A DNA stretch of 64,000 bases from NCBI GenBank assembly GCA_043228905.1, contig JBHGNT010000008.1:10168001-10232000 (forward strand). Direction: 5' to 3'. Source of the DNA: Azolla caroliniana. Lineage: Eukaryota; Polypodiophyta. The translations under genes and the position numbers were made by a program. The notes under the pieces were generated by a model that worked only from the letters and a program-made list of their open reading frames with translations, did not search any database and had not been told where the DNA came from. This document shows positions 11,908 through 24,035 of the stretch, in pieces. The number at the start of each line of letters is the position of its first letter. Position 1 is the stretch's first letter.

Positions 11908-11910
<3 letters not shown>
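8497..11910. other. AT-rich intergenic DNA, no gene found
   Basis: About 3.4 kb of AT-rich sequence with only short, unconserved open frames. It holds one array of old diverged repeats (9690-10130, listed separately) and an AT microsatellite near 11675-11700. I see no RNA gene or transposon ends. Confidence 0.55.
9690..10130. repeat. Old diverged tandem repeats, about 170-bp period
   Basis: Three blocks share the order 'TTTGGATTC..TATTTTGGT', 'GGGTCATTTT' or similar, then '..CTTT.AATACATCATCATC'. They start near 9715, 9890 and 10050. Divergence is high, so the limits are approximate. Confidence 0.5.
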
Positions 11911-11962
<52 letters not shown>

Positions 11963-12022
11963 GGAGAGAAGGGTTGCCGAGTCAGCAGAGAAGGGTTGCT
12001 TCTGTGTCTCTGTCTTTGTCTT

Positions 12023-12057
<35 letters not shown>
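11911..12057. repeat. Opposed (GA)n and (CT)n microsatellites
   Basis: A (GA) run of about 50 bases ending near 11960 is followed, after about 60 bases, by a (CT) run at about 12024-12057. The two can pair as a long hairpin. ATGCATATATGCATAT repeats follow to about 12090. The block lies about 250 bp upstream of the U-box gene's TATA box. Open frames across it are artefacts of the repeat. Confidence 0.9.
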
Positions 12058-12061
<4 letters not shown>

Positions 12062-12305
12062 GCATATATGCATATATATGCATATATGCATATAGTATAG
12101 TATTTACCTTCCTCCTCCACCTCATCCCCCCCCCCCGCTGACTCTTGAAGGAAAGGAAATTAGGAAAAGGAAAAGAAGGAAGGCACCAAACCCTAATTAA
12201 TCTGCCTACCTCCTCCGCCACGTGACAACGTGCACCGACTTCAACGGAAGAATTTTATGCACCCACATACACACAAATACACATACACATACACATACAT
12301 GTACA

Positions 12306-12315
12306 TATATATAAA
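12306..12315 (+). promoter_or_regulatory. Candidate TATA box of the U-box gene
   Basis: TATATATAAA lies about 330 bp upstream of the chosen ATG and is followed by a C/T-rich leader typical of plant 5' UTRs. It is the best core-promoter match in the upstream region. A transcription start was not determined. Confidence 0.5.
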
Positions 12316-12448
12316 CACCCATCCATACAAATCACAACTCTTGATCTTTCTGTCTCATAAGCACCTCTTAATAATAAGACAAAACCACCTCTAATCATAG
12401 ACCACCACCCCTGTCTCTCTTTAATCCCTCCCCTTCATAAATCCCCAA

Positions 12449-12473
12449 CGAAACGAAACGAAACGAAACGAAA
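12449..12473. repeat. (CGAAA)5 microsatellite in the 5' leader
   Basis: Five perfect CGAAA units, probably inside the 5' UTR of the U-box gene, about 170 bp upstream of its ATG. Confidence 0.9.
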
Positions 12474-12645
12474 CTAGGGTGGGTGCTCTCTCATCCCTCT
12501 AATTTTAATTTCCTTGCTGCATCTATTTTGTCCTTCCCTTACAAATCTCCATCCATCTCTAACCTCCTCATTCTAACCCATCTCTAATCCGGAAACACAT
12601 TTAAAAAAGAAATTATCATTGTTCCAAGCTTTCATCGTACCACTA

Positions 12646-14859
12646 ATGATGATGCTTCCTGGCAGTAGTCGACGAAGAAGAAACCCCCATAATCATGCCC
12701 ATTTCCGGGAATCCCTGCTCCCTCCTCTCTGCTCTTCCTCGGCTTCCCTCATCAAGAGCCTCCTCGACCTCTCCCGCTCCATTGCTTCTCTGGAGAAAGA
12801 ATCCGCCCCACGAATCGTATGCCAGAAACGCAACATCTCAATCATCACACGCCGTGTACGAAGCCTCCTCATCTTCTTAGAAGATTTAACAGATCATTTC
12901 CTCTCCTCCACCCCCGACCCTCTTCCCCCTTCAGCCCTACTCTCCTTCGGCGAATTGCATGTGGTCCTTCAAGGTATAAAAATTATGTTAAACGACTGTG
13001 TGGATTGTAGCAGGATGTGGCTTCTAGTTGAGCATCGCAAGCTTTCCGAGTCTTTCCATCTATTGACTCAAGAGATGGCCACTGCTCTTGATGTCCTTCC
13101 CTTACCTTTGCTCAATGTGGCGGGCGAGGTCCGAGAGCAAGTAGACCTCGTCCGCAAACAAGCCCGGAAAGCCAAAGTACATATCGATCCGAAAGAGACC
13201 GAGTTGTTGGCACAAGTGCAAAATTTGATGAAGCAAATTGAGAGGAGAGAGGTGCCAGAAGTTAAGATGTTAGTCAGAGTTTTCTTGGGTTTGAAGCTTA
13301 ACTCGGGCATGGATTGTCAGCAAGAGATAGAGAGGCTAGAAGAGGAGGCGAATGGATCGCCAATGTTGGATGATCCTCCTGGCTCAGGCGGCCCACAGAC
13401 AATGAAGATTCCTCTGTATGATTTGGTAGGCTTAGTTCGATATGGAAAGTGTGTCCTCTATGGAGCAACCGAAATAGCAGAGAATCTAGAGAACATTGAA
13501 ACAGGGGATGCTCAATTAGAAGGGGAGGAAGATGAGGAGGAACTGTTTGTATCAGGAAGGGTTCCCGAAGATTTCCGGTGTCCAATTTCACTCGATGTGA
13601 TGACCGATCCCGTGATCGTGGCGACAGGGCAGACATACGACAGGCTCTCCATAACCAAGTGGATGTTCGAAGAGAAAAACCAAACATGCCCAAAGAGTGG
13701 GTTGAAGCTAGAGCATTCAGCCCTAATCCCAAACCATGCCCTGCGAAACCTCATCTTGCAGTGGTCTTCAAGCAACAACTTCAATTTGCAAATCCCTAGC
13801 CGGAGTTATACTGCATCACCAAGCAGCAGAGGGCGAGCCCCAGCCAGTGGTGGGAATCATCCCACTCCAACAGCACTAGAGGCAACGAAACTTACTGTTG
13901 AACTACTTCTAAGACAACTTCCTTCAGCGGCTCCTCTCACTCAAAGGAATATAGCGGGGGAGATTCGGTTCCTCACCAAGTGTGGATCAGCCAACCGCAA
14001 GGCTGTTGCCGAGGCGGGCACCATTCCTGCCTTCTTGACACTTCTCCGTACTACTACTGACATGCGGACGCAAGACCACGCCGTGACTGCCATCCTTAAT
14101 CTCTCTATCTACCCTCCCAACAAGGCTCGCATAGTCGATGCAGGGGGCATCGACCCATTGGTCGATATCCTCAAGAGCACCTCCTCCTCCTCCTCTGGCA
14201 TTGCTAGAGAGAATGCTGCTGCCACCGTGTTTAGCTTGTCTCAGATCACAGAGTATGCTGCAATTCTTGGTGAGAAGAAGGGTCTGATGGAGGGATTAAT
14301 GAAGCTTCTTCAAGAGGGCAGCCAAAGGGGCCGGCGAGATGCGACCTGTGCCATTTTCAACATGGCGGTGTATGGGCCTAACAGGGGGAAATTAGTGAAA
14401 GTAGGAGTGGTCCAAGCTCTATTCGAGGGTTTGGAGAAACGAGGAAGAGTGGGCCATTTGGAAGAAGAAGTGTTAGCAGTCATAGCAGTTCTATCACACT
14501 CCTCCGAGGGGAGAGAAGCCATTTGTGCCACCAATGGCTCACTGCCCATTCTCATCGGCCTCGTTCGAACGGGGAACCAGAAAACAAAAGAGAATGCTGC
14601 CGCTGTTATCCTTCAGATTTGCAGGCATGGTGGACATGACATGATTGCGAAGATAAGTAGCTCGGCGGGAACTTTCCAGAACTTGCTCACCCATGGCACG
14701 CCTCGAGCTAGAAGAAAGGCTTCATCCCTCCTTCGCCTCATCTTCAGATCAGAATCACTACACATTAACCATCTCATAACCACAACTGCTCATGCTTCTA
14801 ATCAGGATACCGCCACTTACTCTACCATGATGCTCTCTTATACAACAGCCGCACACTAG
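12646..14859 (+). CDS. U-box E3 ubiquitin ligase with ARM repeats (PUB16/PUB17-like)
   Basis: A complete, single-exon gene of 737 residues. Proteins of this class move ubiquitin from an E2 onto substrates; the U-box binds the E2 and the ARM repeats bind targets. Residues about 15-270 form the U-box N-terminal domain (UND), with LEKESAPR and RKQARKAKVHID. An acidic linker (EGEEDEEE) lies near 292-300. The U-box spans about 306-373 (VPEDFRCPISLDVMTDPVIV, GQTYDR, CPKSG, PNHALRNLI). ARM repeats run from about 400 to 715 with ENAAATVFSLS and KENAAAVILQ signatures. ATG 12646 is the first of three consecutive ATGs; the open frame reaches nine codons further upstream without another ATG. The UND layout and lack of introns fit the PUB16/PUB17 group, whose Arabidopsis PUB17 acts in defence signalling. 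Orthology was not tested. There are no lesions. Confidence 0.93.
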   Translation: MMMLPGSSRRRRNPHNHAHFRESLLPPLCSSSASLIKSLLDLSRSIASLEKESAPRIVCQKRNISIITRRVRSLLIFLEDLTDHFLSSTPDPLPPSALLSFGELHVVLQGIKIMLNDCVDCSRMWLLVEHRKLSESFHLLTQEMATALDVLPLPLLNVAGEVREQVDLVRKQARKAKVHIDPKETELLAQVQNLMKQIERREVPEVKMLVRVFLGLKLNSGMDCQQEIERLEEEANGSPMLDDPPGSGGPQTMKIPLYDLVGLVRYGKCVLYGATEIAENLENIETGDAQLEGEEDEEELFVSGRVPEDFRCPISLDVMTDPVIVATGQTYDRLSITKWMFEEKNQTCPKSGLKLEHSALIPNHALRNLILQWSSSNNFNLQIPSRSYTASPSSRGRAPASGGNHPTPTALEATKLTVELLLRQLPSAAPLTQRNIAGEIRFLTKCGSANRKAVAEAGTIPAFLTLLRTTTDMRTQDHAVTAILNLSIYPPNKARIVDAGGIDPLVDILKSTSSSSSGIARENAAATVFSLSQITEYAAILGEKKGLMEGLMKLLQEGSQRGRRDATCAIFNMAVYGPNRGKLVKVGVVQALFEGLEKRGRVGHLEEEVLAVIAVLSHSSEGREAICATNGSLPILIGLVRTGNQKTKENAAAVILQICRHGGHDMIAKISSSAGTFQNLLTHGTPRARRKASSLLRLIFRSESLHINHLITTTAHASNQDTATYSTMMLSYTTAAH

Positions 14860-17088
14860 CTTTCCCTGGCCGCTCCGAAAAGATAAGCAGCGATCAGACC
14901 CATCCAATGAAGTTCTCCTGACTGTGTACATACAACATGGTTTGCACATTGTTTCCAATTTATTGATTCCTAACAAGAATATACAAGACTCCCATAACTG
15001 ATCGGCCACTCAACTGTGATCGATCGCAGGGACGACTCCCATACTCTCAATTAATTGTCATACTACTGCTGAAGTAATCGATTTTGTTCTTAGAACATGG
15101 ATCTTGTCCCATCCTTGTAATTTCCTCATTTTTAATCAGACATATACCTTCCCTTCTGAAATGGGGTTTGTTCATAGAACATGTGTTTCTTCTCGCCCCT
15201 CTTTTGTTTCATTGTGTGAACTGAAGAAAATATACAATATAATAAGACTCCTTGCATTTCATCTCTGCTCTGTATTTTCTAATAAACACAAAAATATCCC
15301 ACAATCTAGCCTTACCAAAAACTCACTTAAAACTAAACCAAATCTCAAAACTATTGAAGATATCTGCAAACCTAAACCGATGCAGAGCCGTTTAAGAGAT
15401 CCTCAAATGTAAACTGTTTAAAACAAAACTTAAACCAATGATAAAGCAATTAATGTGCATCAAAAACAAAATTGGAAATCACCAAAACTTCGAAATATGA
15501 AATGAACTTAATAAACAGACACACACACATATATATAATATGAATATTATTTATAAATATGGCCCGATAAGTGTCTTTCAAGCTTTTCAATAGACCATTA
15601 AACCCAACCAAACCAAACTTAGATGAAGCCAATTTCAAATTTGAGAATTAAATCCAACTTGTTTAAACCATCAAGTCACTAAACTATGGTTTCATGGTTC
15701 GGGTTTGGTTCATTGGCAACTTCTAGTTGTGATGTGTACACAGGCCTGAATGTCATTTAGAACTTTATATCTGCCTTCACAAGGAGACAAAGATATATTA
15801 AAAACGTGGCAACCTTACTAGATACTACCAGTAAGGATTCGTATTAGAAACTTGGCAATGATAGCATTCAAGAGCTAAAAAAGGAAGCCCACACTTACAA
15901 GTACAACAAGAGGCAAAATGCAAAGGAAATCCATATTTCAATAGCATCGCAGTTATGTCAACAAATACATTCAGCAATATGTTAACCCAGTATTATATGG
16001 TAGCATAGATTTGAGTATTAGGTGGCACCAAGTTGTGGAATTCATAATTGATGATCTTGAGGGCTGGATGGCTAGAACAATTCGGGAAGCATGCAACCAA
16101 GCAGCATAAAGCACAAAGAATAGTACTGAGATGGGAAGCCATCCCAACTGGTATTAATTCAAGAATATTCAAATCAAGAACTTGCTCATCCGGTGGTAGA
16201 TTATGCATTTAGAGTGAGAGACATACATTCCATAGTGATAGGATGTATGCAATACATATGCCGTAGCACCCTGTCTTTCTTGCAAAAACCAAGCAGAAGC
16301 GAAGTATCACTCTATTCAAAGCACAATCGAGGATAAGCTTGTGGAGCTTGCCAACTTTCCAATAATGATTTGTATACCTCAGACATAGGATGAGGCATCA
16401 ATATGTATATCCTACTGAGCAAATAAAAGAAGTATCAAGCTATTCAAAGCACAACAGAGAACAAGCACATGGAGCTCCTTATGATTCCTACAGAGGTTAG
16501 CATATTGCAGGCATAGAATGAGGAATCAATTCTCATAAACTTGTGCAGAGTACTTTGTACTTTTTTATCCTAGTTCTCCACTAAATGCACATCAGCCTTC
16601 AAGTGGGAGGTTTCAAACCCTTTCCACCAACATTGATTAGGTTTCCATGAAGAGAAGAATTCAAATTTCTTCACTATAATGATAAGAAACTTTTAACCAG
16701 TTCATTTAACTCAGAATCTTAGAAGCTTCCTTTTAGCATCCAACAAAAGATCTTAAGTATAAATAGTAAGTGTAACTGAAGATCAGGACAAAATGGACCC
16801 AACTTGGTGACCAGTAATAAGCCCAGCCAGTATTGCATGCTTGGTTTACTTGTGCCAGACCATAATATAGCAACTTGAACACCAATCCTCGCACCCAGCT
16901 ACCAATACCAGTATAGATATCTCTCTTCAGAATACATTTAGCAATGCCAGATTACTGGTACAATTTATCTAGCAAAGCCGCATTGCAGTTTAAACCTCTG
17001 CCTCCTATTCATGTTCTAAGCATGTAGAGGATATTTGTCGACTACACACTTGCATGGTCTCATTATCTTTGTTCCATAAATTATACAA
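14860..17088. other. Intergenic, no gene found
   Basis: Contains the 3' flank of the U-box gene and, at the far end, the likely 3' UTR of the minus-strand gene ending at 17089. Short open frames are unconserved. No transposon ends were found. Confidence 0.5.
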
Positions 17089-18754
17089 TTATATTATGTT
17101 TTTCAGTTTTCTTTCCAAGTACAGATAGAGTATCCGTGCATCCTCATATTTGTCCCAAAAATCTTCCAAAAAGTCCTGGCGTTTTTTATTAGAATTCCGC
17201 TGTAACGCAGTAATGGCATCTCCGCTTTGAATGAAATATGCCAAATCCAGCTTCTTCTTGGAAACAAGTAATTTAACCCGTCCATATCTTGAACAAGAAC
17301 CTTCAATGCACTGTTGAATCAATTCTCCAGTCCTTACACCTTCTATCAGATTAATTACATGTTGTTTAAGCTTTATTTCAGCCACCCACCATCTACATTG
17401 TGCGGAAAGCTTTATGAATGCTTTAATTGACAGACCAGCAACCACAGGTCCAATGGTCCATAATGGTGTTAAATTTGATGCAACAGATTTTCCATAAATA
17501 ATATTGACAATAAGAAACCATGGGACACTGCAAAAGACCACAGAACACAGTAAGTTGAATTGAATCTTCTCACAATACATGAAATAAATCTCAACACTCA
17601 ATGCTGCTCACAGCAAGACTTACAAAATTGCAATTGGCAACTTGACATAAGGCCTTGTTTCAACCCAGCACCACAATGCACTTGATGCAAATTTGATACT
17701 TTTTAGTTGTTCAAGCAACTCTCCCTTATTGAAAGATTGCGCCCCATTCTTCAAAATCTCCACTACTTGCTTGATGGTAGCAGAAACACCTTGCTTCCTT
17801 GTGTTAGTATACCAAAGTTGACCATAATATAGCAGAGTCTGCAATGGACCACTGGATGTAAAGACACCTTTATACTCCATTGATGGAGATGGTCCTCCTT
17901 TTGATATGCTACCTTCAGAGTCATTATCTATTGTGACTGCTTGAAGCGGCAAAGCATGGATGAGATGATGTGGATCTCTAAAAGTGTTTCTGACACCATT
18001 TGGGAGCACATTGTAGCTGTAGCCAGAATATTAACTCAGTTATAGTGTCCTGATACGTACACTATATATGTAGTTTTAACATTCCGTGCTCAGACAACAT
18101 GGGTACTCAAGTAGCAGTAGTCCATCAACTAGTGTATGCAGGGGCGCGGGCTGCATTATTTCATCAATGTTGATTCTAACCTTGTGCAGTGTACAATTAG
18201 TTTATGAATAGCACAGGTTGCATTGTCATAAATTGAGTTTAAGATGCCTCATCCTTATAGCATGCTTGCATATTACAAAAACAAAAATGAAAAGGGAAAG
18301 ATAGATGCAGAAGTGTGTGAAGGCTCATAATATAGTGGACAGATAATTTTAATAGCTTCATAAAATCAGAATAATGTTGCCTTAAATGTCTGTGTCTATG
18401 GGTAAGTGAATATGTGAGTGTGCGAGAAATGAAAGAGGCGGATTATAAAATGGCAAAGTAAAAATTTCTAAAAACCAAAATAAACTTGTCTAATAGAAGA
18501 TGAAAAATCAGCACTGCATGAGATGTTCTTAACGAGCACATATTTGTCAATTTCTCGGTGTCATAGGCTGTCAGAAAAAGGCTAAAAGTAGTAACCTCGT
18601 GTTCAAGGGCATCTAATACTACTAACCAAAGACGTTGGTATTTGTTGTATCTGAGTTGCTTGGTTGACTGATCAGTAATGTTGCTTAAACCGAAAATCAC
18701 CCTCTCAGCTGGTGGAAAGGCTGCTAGATGAGATGAAATTGTTGCAGAAAGAAC
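17089..18754 (-). CDS. Spliced host gene of unknown function, last exons
   Basis: I do not recognise the family. Three exons are supported on the minus strand. Exon 18754-18596 follows a TTTTTCCAG acceptor, is 159 bp and encodes VLSATISSHLAAFPPAERV onward, ending at GAG|GTTACT. Exon 18016-17624 follows CTGGCTACAG and ends at a GTAAGT donor; it contains FRDPHHLIHALPLQAV and YYGQLWYTNTRKQGVSATIK. Exon 17527-17089 follows CTTTTGCAG, encodes a hydrophobic VPWFLIVNIIYG stretch then a Lys-rich C-terminus, and ends in TAA. The 96-bp intron between the last two is phase-consistent (TT|T, Phe). The 579-bp intron before them is not, so a small exon or a different junction is missing there. The 5' exons lie upstream of 18754 and were not found. 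Hydrophobic segments suggest a membrane protein. The long open frames show codon-level structure unlike the flanking DNA. Confidence 0.6.
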
Positions 18755-19354
18755 CTGGAAAAATATCAAAACATATTGCAGCTTTCTACAGATTTCATAA
18801 AGTAAAGAAACAATTGGTAGCAGGTCATGTTTCAAAAGGACAAACAAACAGTAGTAATACCATGACCTATTTAGTATCACATAACATATTATGCAACTCC
18901 TGATAACATATTTGTCATTATGATTATCCAGATCCATAGAAACCTATATATGAATAGTGTGCAAAAGGATACACGACTAGCACCAAAACACCGAGCAATG
19001 GAAATACAAATGGAATAGAAAAACACATATAGAATACATCACATTCAGATAAGGCAATGTATCAATTAGAGAGGTAAACATTCATAAGACTGAAAAAATT
19101 TTAAATGATGAAAACATGCTTGAATTCAATCACCATTTCCTGGCACTGCAAATCAGCTTGCTTTTTTGGGTCATGATGATTCCAAGACTTATAGCAGTTA
19201 CTGTACACTTAATCGATTAGAAACCCACACAAAGATGTCAATGCAACATTGAAGTGATCTACTAGGAATTATGTGAGAAGAAAATTCATGTATGGAATAA
19301 AAATGATAGATGTGAATCTATGTCAAGTCTTGGGATCAAAATACAATTGGTTGC

Positions 19355-19445
19355 ACTTGGATGTATAAGGTAGAATGCATTTGATGGTATTGTGAAGAAA
19401 AAAAAAGCTAGAATTGTTGCAAAAGGTTATGTGTAAGCTATGTTA
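19355..19445 (+). pseudogene. Copia reverse transcriptase scrap
   Basis: The frame GCTWMYKVECI (19361 onward), followed after a stop and frame change by KARIVAKGYV, matches the copia RT block normally written CKWVYK.K....G...(Y/F)KARLVAKGY. Only about 30 codons are recognisable. No LTRs were found. It is an old fragment. Confidence 0.65.
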
Positions 19446-21546
19446 CAAAGGAATTTCACTTTCCGAGAGGATCCTTCACGCATAAAACTTACCAAGGTTC
19501 CGTTGCTCCAACAATGGGGCAACAACCTCTTTTTCCACTTCTTCCAAAAAACAGGAGTATACTTTTCTCTTCTCCTCTCTTATCTCTCACCAAGTTTACA
19601 CCGTAGCATTAAAGACATAAAATTTAAAGAACCCAAGTTCAATCCTCACGATGGGCTGGGCCCTGTCCCACAGACCAAAATCAGTCTCCTGGGGACGTTA
19701 AAAAGATATCTTCTCTTCTCGTCATCTTCTGGAAACCAATGATATATATCTCCTCGCCCAGTTACTTTTCAAGATACTCCCTTGGCTCCTAGTTGTAGAA
19801 TACTTAGAATATGTATCTCCAAATAAAATACATCAAATGCATGATACATGTAGAATCATTAAATACATAAAATATATATAGAACACATCAAATACTTCTT
19901 AAAATTGTAAGTTTCTAAAATATATATATACGTATATATACTCTTTTTTTTACTTTTTGGAACTGTAGAATACGTGGAATACTTAGAATATGTGAAACAT
20001 TTTAAGTTCTAAAACGTCGAATACATGTAGCATACTTCAGAGTATTCTAAAACCTATTCAAAACATAAAATACGCATTTTTGACAACTATGTCTTTGTTC
20101 TACTGCTTTTCCAAATACCTGTATAATGCTATACTGCATCTTAATGTCATCTACCAACTTGATGATCTTTGGTAGACATTATGACAATATCAGTTAGCAC
20201 AGATATTATTATGGGAGAGGTCCATCATCAAAACAGTAATCAATTGTGAAACCTTCTTAGAGCAATTAGTTGACTTGCTCAATATTTCTAAAGTCCTCTC
20301 AATTCAATTCGAATTCTAGCCTCAATAATCATTTGGTTGGTTGTAGGAGTTTTAATATGATTTTTAGTAATGAAAAACCTGCAGGGGTGCTGCGGTGTGT
20401 GTTGGTGATAAATTCATATACTCAGTGATGGTATTAAGCTTCTTCTAAATGAAGTATTGTTCCGGATGGAAGTGATCCCTTGTTATTCAAAACCTGACTA
20501 ATTGTCATACCAATTTTCATGTCATTTGATGATAGCCTTCGGTCAGCATACAATTCAATCTGATGTGAATATAGGTGTTTCTTTATGGATTTTTACCTTC
20601 ACCATTGTACCCCTCAGTGGTCTTCTAATGGCTAGCTATGGTTATATTCTTTTTTGGGTGGTTTGAGAGGAACTCTTCAATCCATCATCTAAGTTTTGTG
20701 TCAATACCCTTAGGTGTGACTTCCAAAAGATAAAGATGAAAAAGCTCATTAGAGAAAGAAATGTAAAACTAATTTACGTCCAGAGTAACTTGGGAGCCTC
20801 TCCAACTAAAAAGCATCAAGCCTGGAAAATCGAGGAAAACTTACGTCCATAGATCTCAACTTTCAAGAGGAAACGCGTCAAAGGATTGTGACACACAATA
20901 GGAATATCACAGTAAATCATGTCAGTATTTGGACACCAACATGATGTTGTAAAGAGACACACGATGAAATGCAGCCACAATTACATAAGATGGACATCAT
21001 AGCAAGACATAAAAATATGTTGATACCAACTTAACATTGTACAAGAGACACAATGCAATATGGCGAAGAACTAACAAATAGGGACATAACATCCTTCATA
21101 CATGGGCACAGAAAATTCCACATGTCAATGATGAGAGGGCAGGATCACATTTTTTGGGCCAAGCAACCCAAATAGATGTAGACGGGGGAGGACATAGTAA
21201 TTAATACACCATGGCTTCAGCACATTCAAACTTGTCTTCCACGCTGTGCACATCGGAGGAGCTGGATTCTTTTTTCTTTTGTTTTTTTACGAAATAATAC
21301 TGTCTCTTACTGTACAGACTTGTGTATCAAATCAAGCACAAAAACAAGGAGTCTTTGAGAAGTAGTCGGCAAATGCAGGATTGACGAATGTTGAGAGAGA
21401 GAGAGAGAGATGGGGGTACCTGGTCCATGTTTTAGGGCGGGTAGAATTGGAGGAACCCTAACTTCGGTACATGGAATATAGTCGATGGGAAGAGACACAG
21501 AGTATGTATGTTTTCCTGCTATCCTTATTAGCCCCCCCTCCCCATC

Positions 21547-21590
21547 TACATACATACATACATACATACATACATACATACATACATACA
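21547..21590. repeat. (CATA)n microsatellite
   Basis: About eleven CATA/TACA units in perfect register, with a shorter (GA)n run near 21395-21412. Open frames over it (YVCM repeats) are artefacts. Confidence 0.95.
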
Positions 21591-22992
21591 ATTATTAGCC
21601 CCCACCCCCCCCATACATTATGTACATACATATACAACGCATACGCATGTCTGTCATCATTTCCGCCTTCCTTGCCCAAGTAGTCATTCCACATGCACAC
21701 CTCGGTCTGCATTGCGTCCAAGCGCTCGTGTCTACTCGTGTCTAGTGAGGGAATCGTGGTCGCGTATGTTGCAGGGCTCGTTTCGATAATCCCATGCGAT
21801 CTACACCATCAAATCATTATCCACAAAAATCGTGAGTACATATCCAGATTGACTCAAATGATGTCACGGGTTTATCTCATTCTCCAAATAACAAACTTTT
21901 GCATATGTGCAAATATCTTGTCATTGTTTCTTCATTAGATACACTCTAAAGGGTGGGAATATCTTCACAATGTTACTTTTATTGATAGGTTAGTGGTCTA
22001 AACATGCATTATCCTCAAAGCTTAAGTAGCCACACATCCAATGAAAATACAATCAATCATGCTTGATCAAAAGCTCTCACACGTGATGAGAATGTAAAAT
22101 GAAACACAAATTCAAACTTTGGATCTGCATGCCAACATTCCGGAAACACACTTTCCTGTGTTTATCATTGGATCAACTTTAAAAAGGAATATGCAATGTA
22201 ATCCATTCCACATACATCTTATTCCAGTTTTAAGTAAATGTAAATTTTAGACTTATTATGATGTAAATTTCAATTTTAATTGGAAATGGGTTTAAGCCTT
22301 ATTGACTAGGTTTTAAGCTCAAAATAATAAAACATAAACATTCAAAAAAGCTTGTAAATCTTGATGTACCATCAAAACTAGATGCGGAATAATAAACATT
22401 TGATGTAGAACCATTTTGTATTTTGACAATGATGTACAACCAATGTTGACATAACTTACATCAATGAGAGAGGAGTTTTCATGCTAACATAACATTTCAA
22501 ACATATTTTTGTACAAAAATAACAATTATAATTTCTAATTCAAAGTGGCCCTTTACAATGTTACAATAGGGATATGGTCAATGTCATTACATTTTGTAAT
22601 TATCAATGTCTAGAACTTTTATAGTTTAGATCTATTTTGTATACATCTTCAGAATATCTTTTGCACCAACTATAGAAGAATGAGATTGAACACATTCTTC
22701 ATATACAATTTCCACTTGCATATCACCTTACTTCACTCGACTTATCCTATGACAACACATTTCACATGGATGGTGGACTTAGTAGCTACACCAATATGAG
22801 TGGGTCAGTTGAAATACTTGGTACTTGCAAGGGAAGACCTCACAAACCAAGTAGAAGGAAAGGGCTCTAAGAAATAAGACCACTGTGGTGTCGTGAAAAT
22901 CCGTCGCTATGTGCGGATCGTGAGGCGGAACGGTCGGGGTTCTGGACGGGAAGGAAATAGGGCTCACACGCACAACACAAGGAAGGCTTACA

Positions 22993-23465
22993 TGTTATGT
23001 ACACATAACGTTGGTGAGGGTAGGTCACCAATATTTACATTAGTGAAGGGTATGTTCACTAATGTTAAAAAGGGGACTAATGATTGGATAGAAGGAATGA
23101 TAGGTGCATGCACTATCATGGTTTGGACAACCAATGAATGGAGAGCCTTTTAGAAAGGCACATCTATTCAAGGGGCCTAGGAAAATGTATAAATATGAGG
23201 CTTAGCTACCTTCATAAACACATTACGTTGGAAGGTTGTTGTCTTAGACACCGATGGTGTGGGCTAGGCGTTCGTCTTAACGATCTTGTTTATCTCTTCC
23301 AAGGTGTTAGTCATCCTAATATCCGGCGGTATGGGACGTCGGTGGTAGGTTGGCTATGCCTAGATCATAGCTCGGGGGTGGTCGGGTAGAACGGGTTCTT
23401 CTATCCATTCTATTTTCCTTCTTTTACTTTAGTTTGGTCTATTGATTAGTAATAGACTCTTAATA
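22993..23465 (+). repeat. 5' LTR of the chromovirus
   Basis: 473 bp. TATAAATAT at 23188-23196 is the likely TATA box, with ACCAATGAATGG upstream as a CCAAT candidate. The terminal base change (TAATA instead of TAACA) is a C-to-T substitution relative to the 3' LTR. Confidence 0.9.
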
Positions 23466-23466
23466 G

Positions 23467-23478
23467 TGGTATCAGAGC
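23467..23478 (+). promoter_or_regulatory. Primer binding site, tRNA-iMet
   Basis: TGGTATCAGAGC, complementary to the 3' end of plant initiator tRNA-Met, lies one base after the LTR. It primes minus-strand cDNA synthesis. Confidence 0.9.
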
Positions 23479-23787
23479 TTTTACTAACAATTTTTTTTGT
23501 TGTTTTGATGTTTTTTGCGTGTGAGCGATGGTGATCTAACAAGGCTCGTCATGCTCTTCACAGGATCAAAACAACATTCTTAACCCGGTATTCTTCTTTC
23601 TCGATCTCTCTTTTCTTTTCTATGATGCTTTCTTCTTGGTCATATGGAAGTGGTATTACGTTTTCTTTTCTTTTCTTTCTTCTTTCTACCATCATACGAT
23701 GTTAATCTACTTATGCATCAGGTCGAGCGTGTTTGCACTAATCGCACACGCTCAACTCATGGCCCTTTTGCATATGATGTTGAGTAT

Positions 23788-24035
23788 GCCACTCTTCCCT
23801 TTATTGAGCCATCACTTGGCTGATTCTATGGGATATTGTGGTCTTGACGAGGTGTATGTCACCTACCTATGCCACACTACTCTCTATTGAGCCATCACTT
23901 GGCCAATTCTATGGGATGTTGTGGCCTTAACGAGGTATATTTCACTTACCTATGCCACTTTACTCTTTATTGAGGCATCAATTGGCCGATTCTAAGGAGA
24001 TGTGGTGGTCTTGAGGAGGTGCATGTCAACTACCT
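23788..24035. repeat. Three tandem units of about 88 bp in the element's leader
   Basis: The phrase 'TTATTGAGCCATCACTTGG' followed by 'GATTCTATGGGAT' and 'GACGAGGTGTATGTCAC' recurs three times with moderate divergence. It lies in the unusually long, roughly 1.5-kb stretch between the PBS and gag. Confidence 0.75.

Larger units (their letters stand above)
18755..22992. other. No complete gene found; may hold 5' exons of the minus-strand gene
   Basis: Mostly AT-rich. Contains a copia RT scrap (19355-19445) and microsatellites near 21395 and 21547. Repeated phrases about 'AATACATC..' occur around 19800-20060. The first exons of the gene ending at 17089 should lie here if the gene is intact, but I could not place them. 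Confidence 0.45.

Noticed and set aside
11500-12221. Several open frames up to about 200 codons on both strands
   Set aside because: They are read through GA/CT and ATGCATAT microsatellites (RERERE, SLSLSL runs) and have no conserved domain.
12619-12645. Upstream extension of the U-box frame beginning at TTG
   Set aside because: No ATG occurs in these nine codons; the first ATG is 12646, so the CDS was started there.
21177-21290. Possible first exon (minus strand, ATGTGCACAGCG...) of the gene ending at 17089
   Set aside because: A plausible donor follows, but nothing links it to the known exons and its protein is not distinctive.
21307-21721. Open frames with YVCM and HTYI repeats, and the tempting CRISPR-like regularity
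   Set aside because: It is a simple CATA microsatellite; there are no spacers and the genome is eukaryotic.
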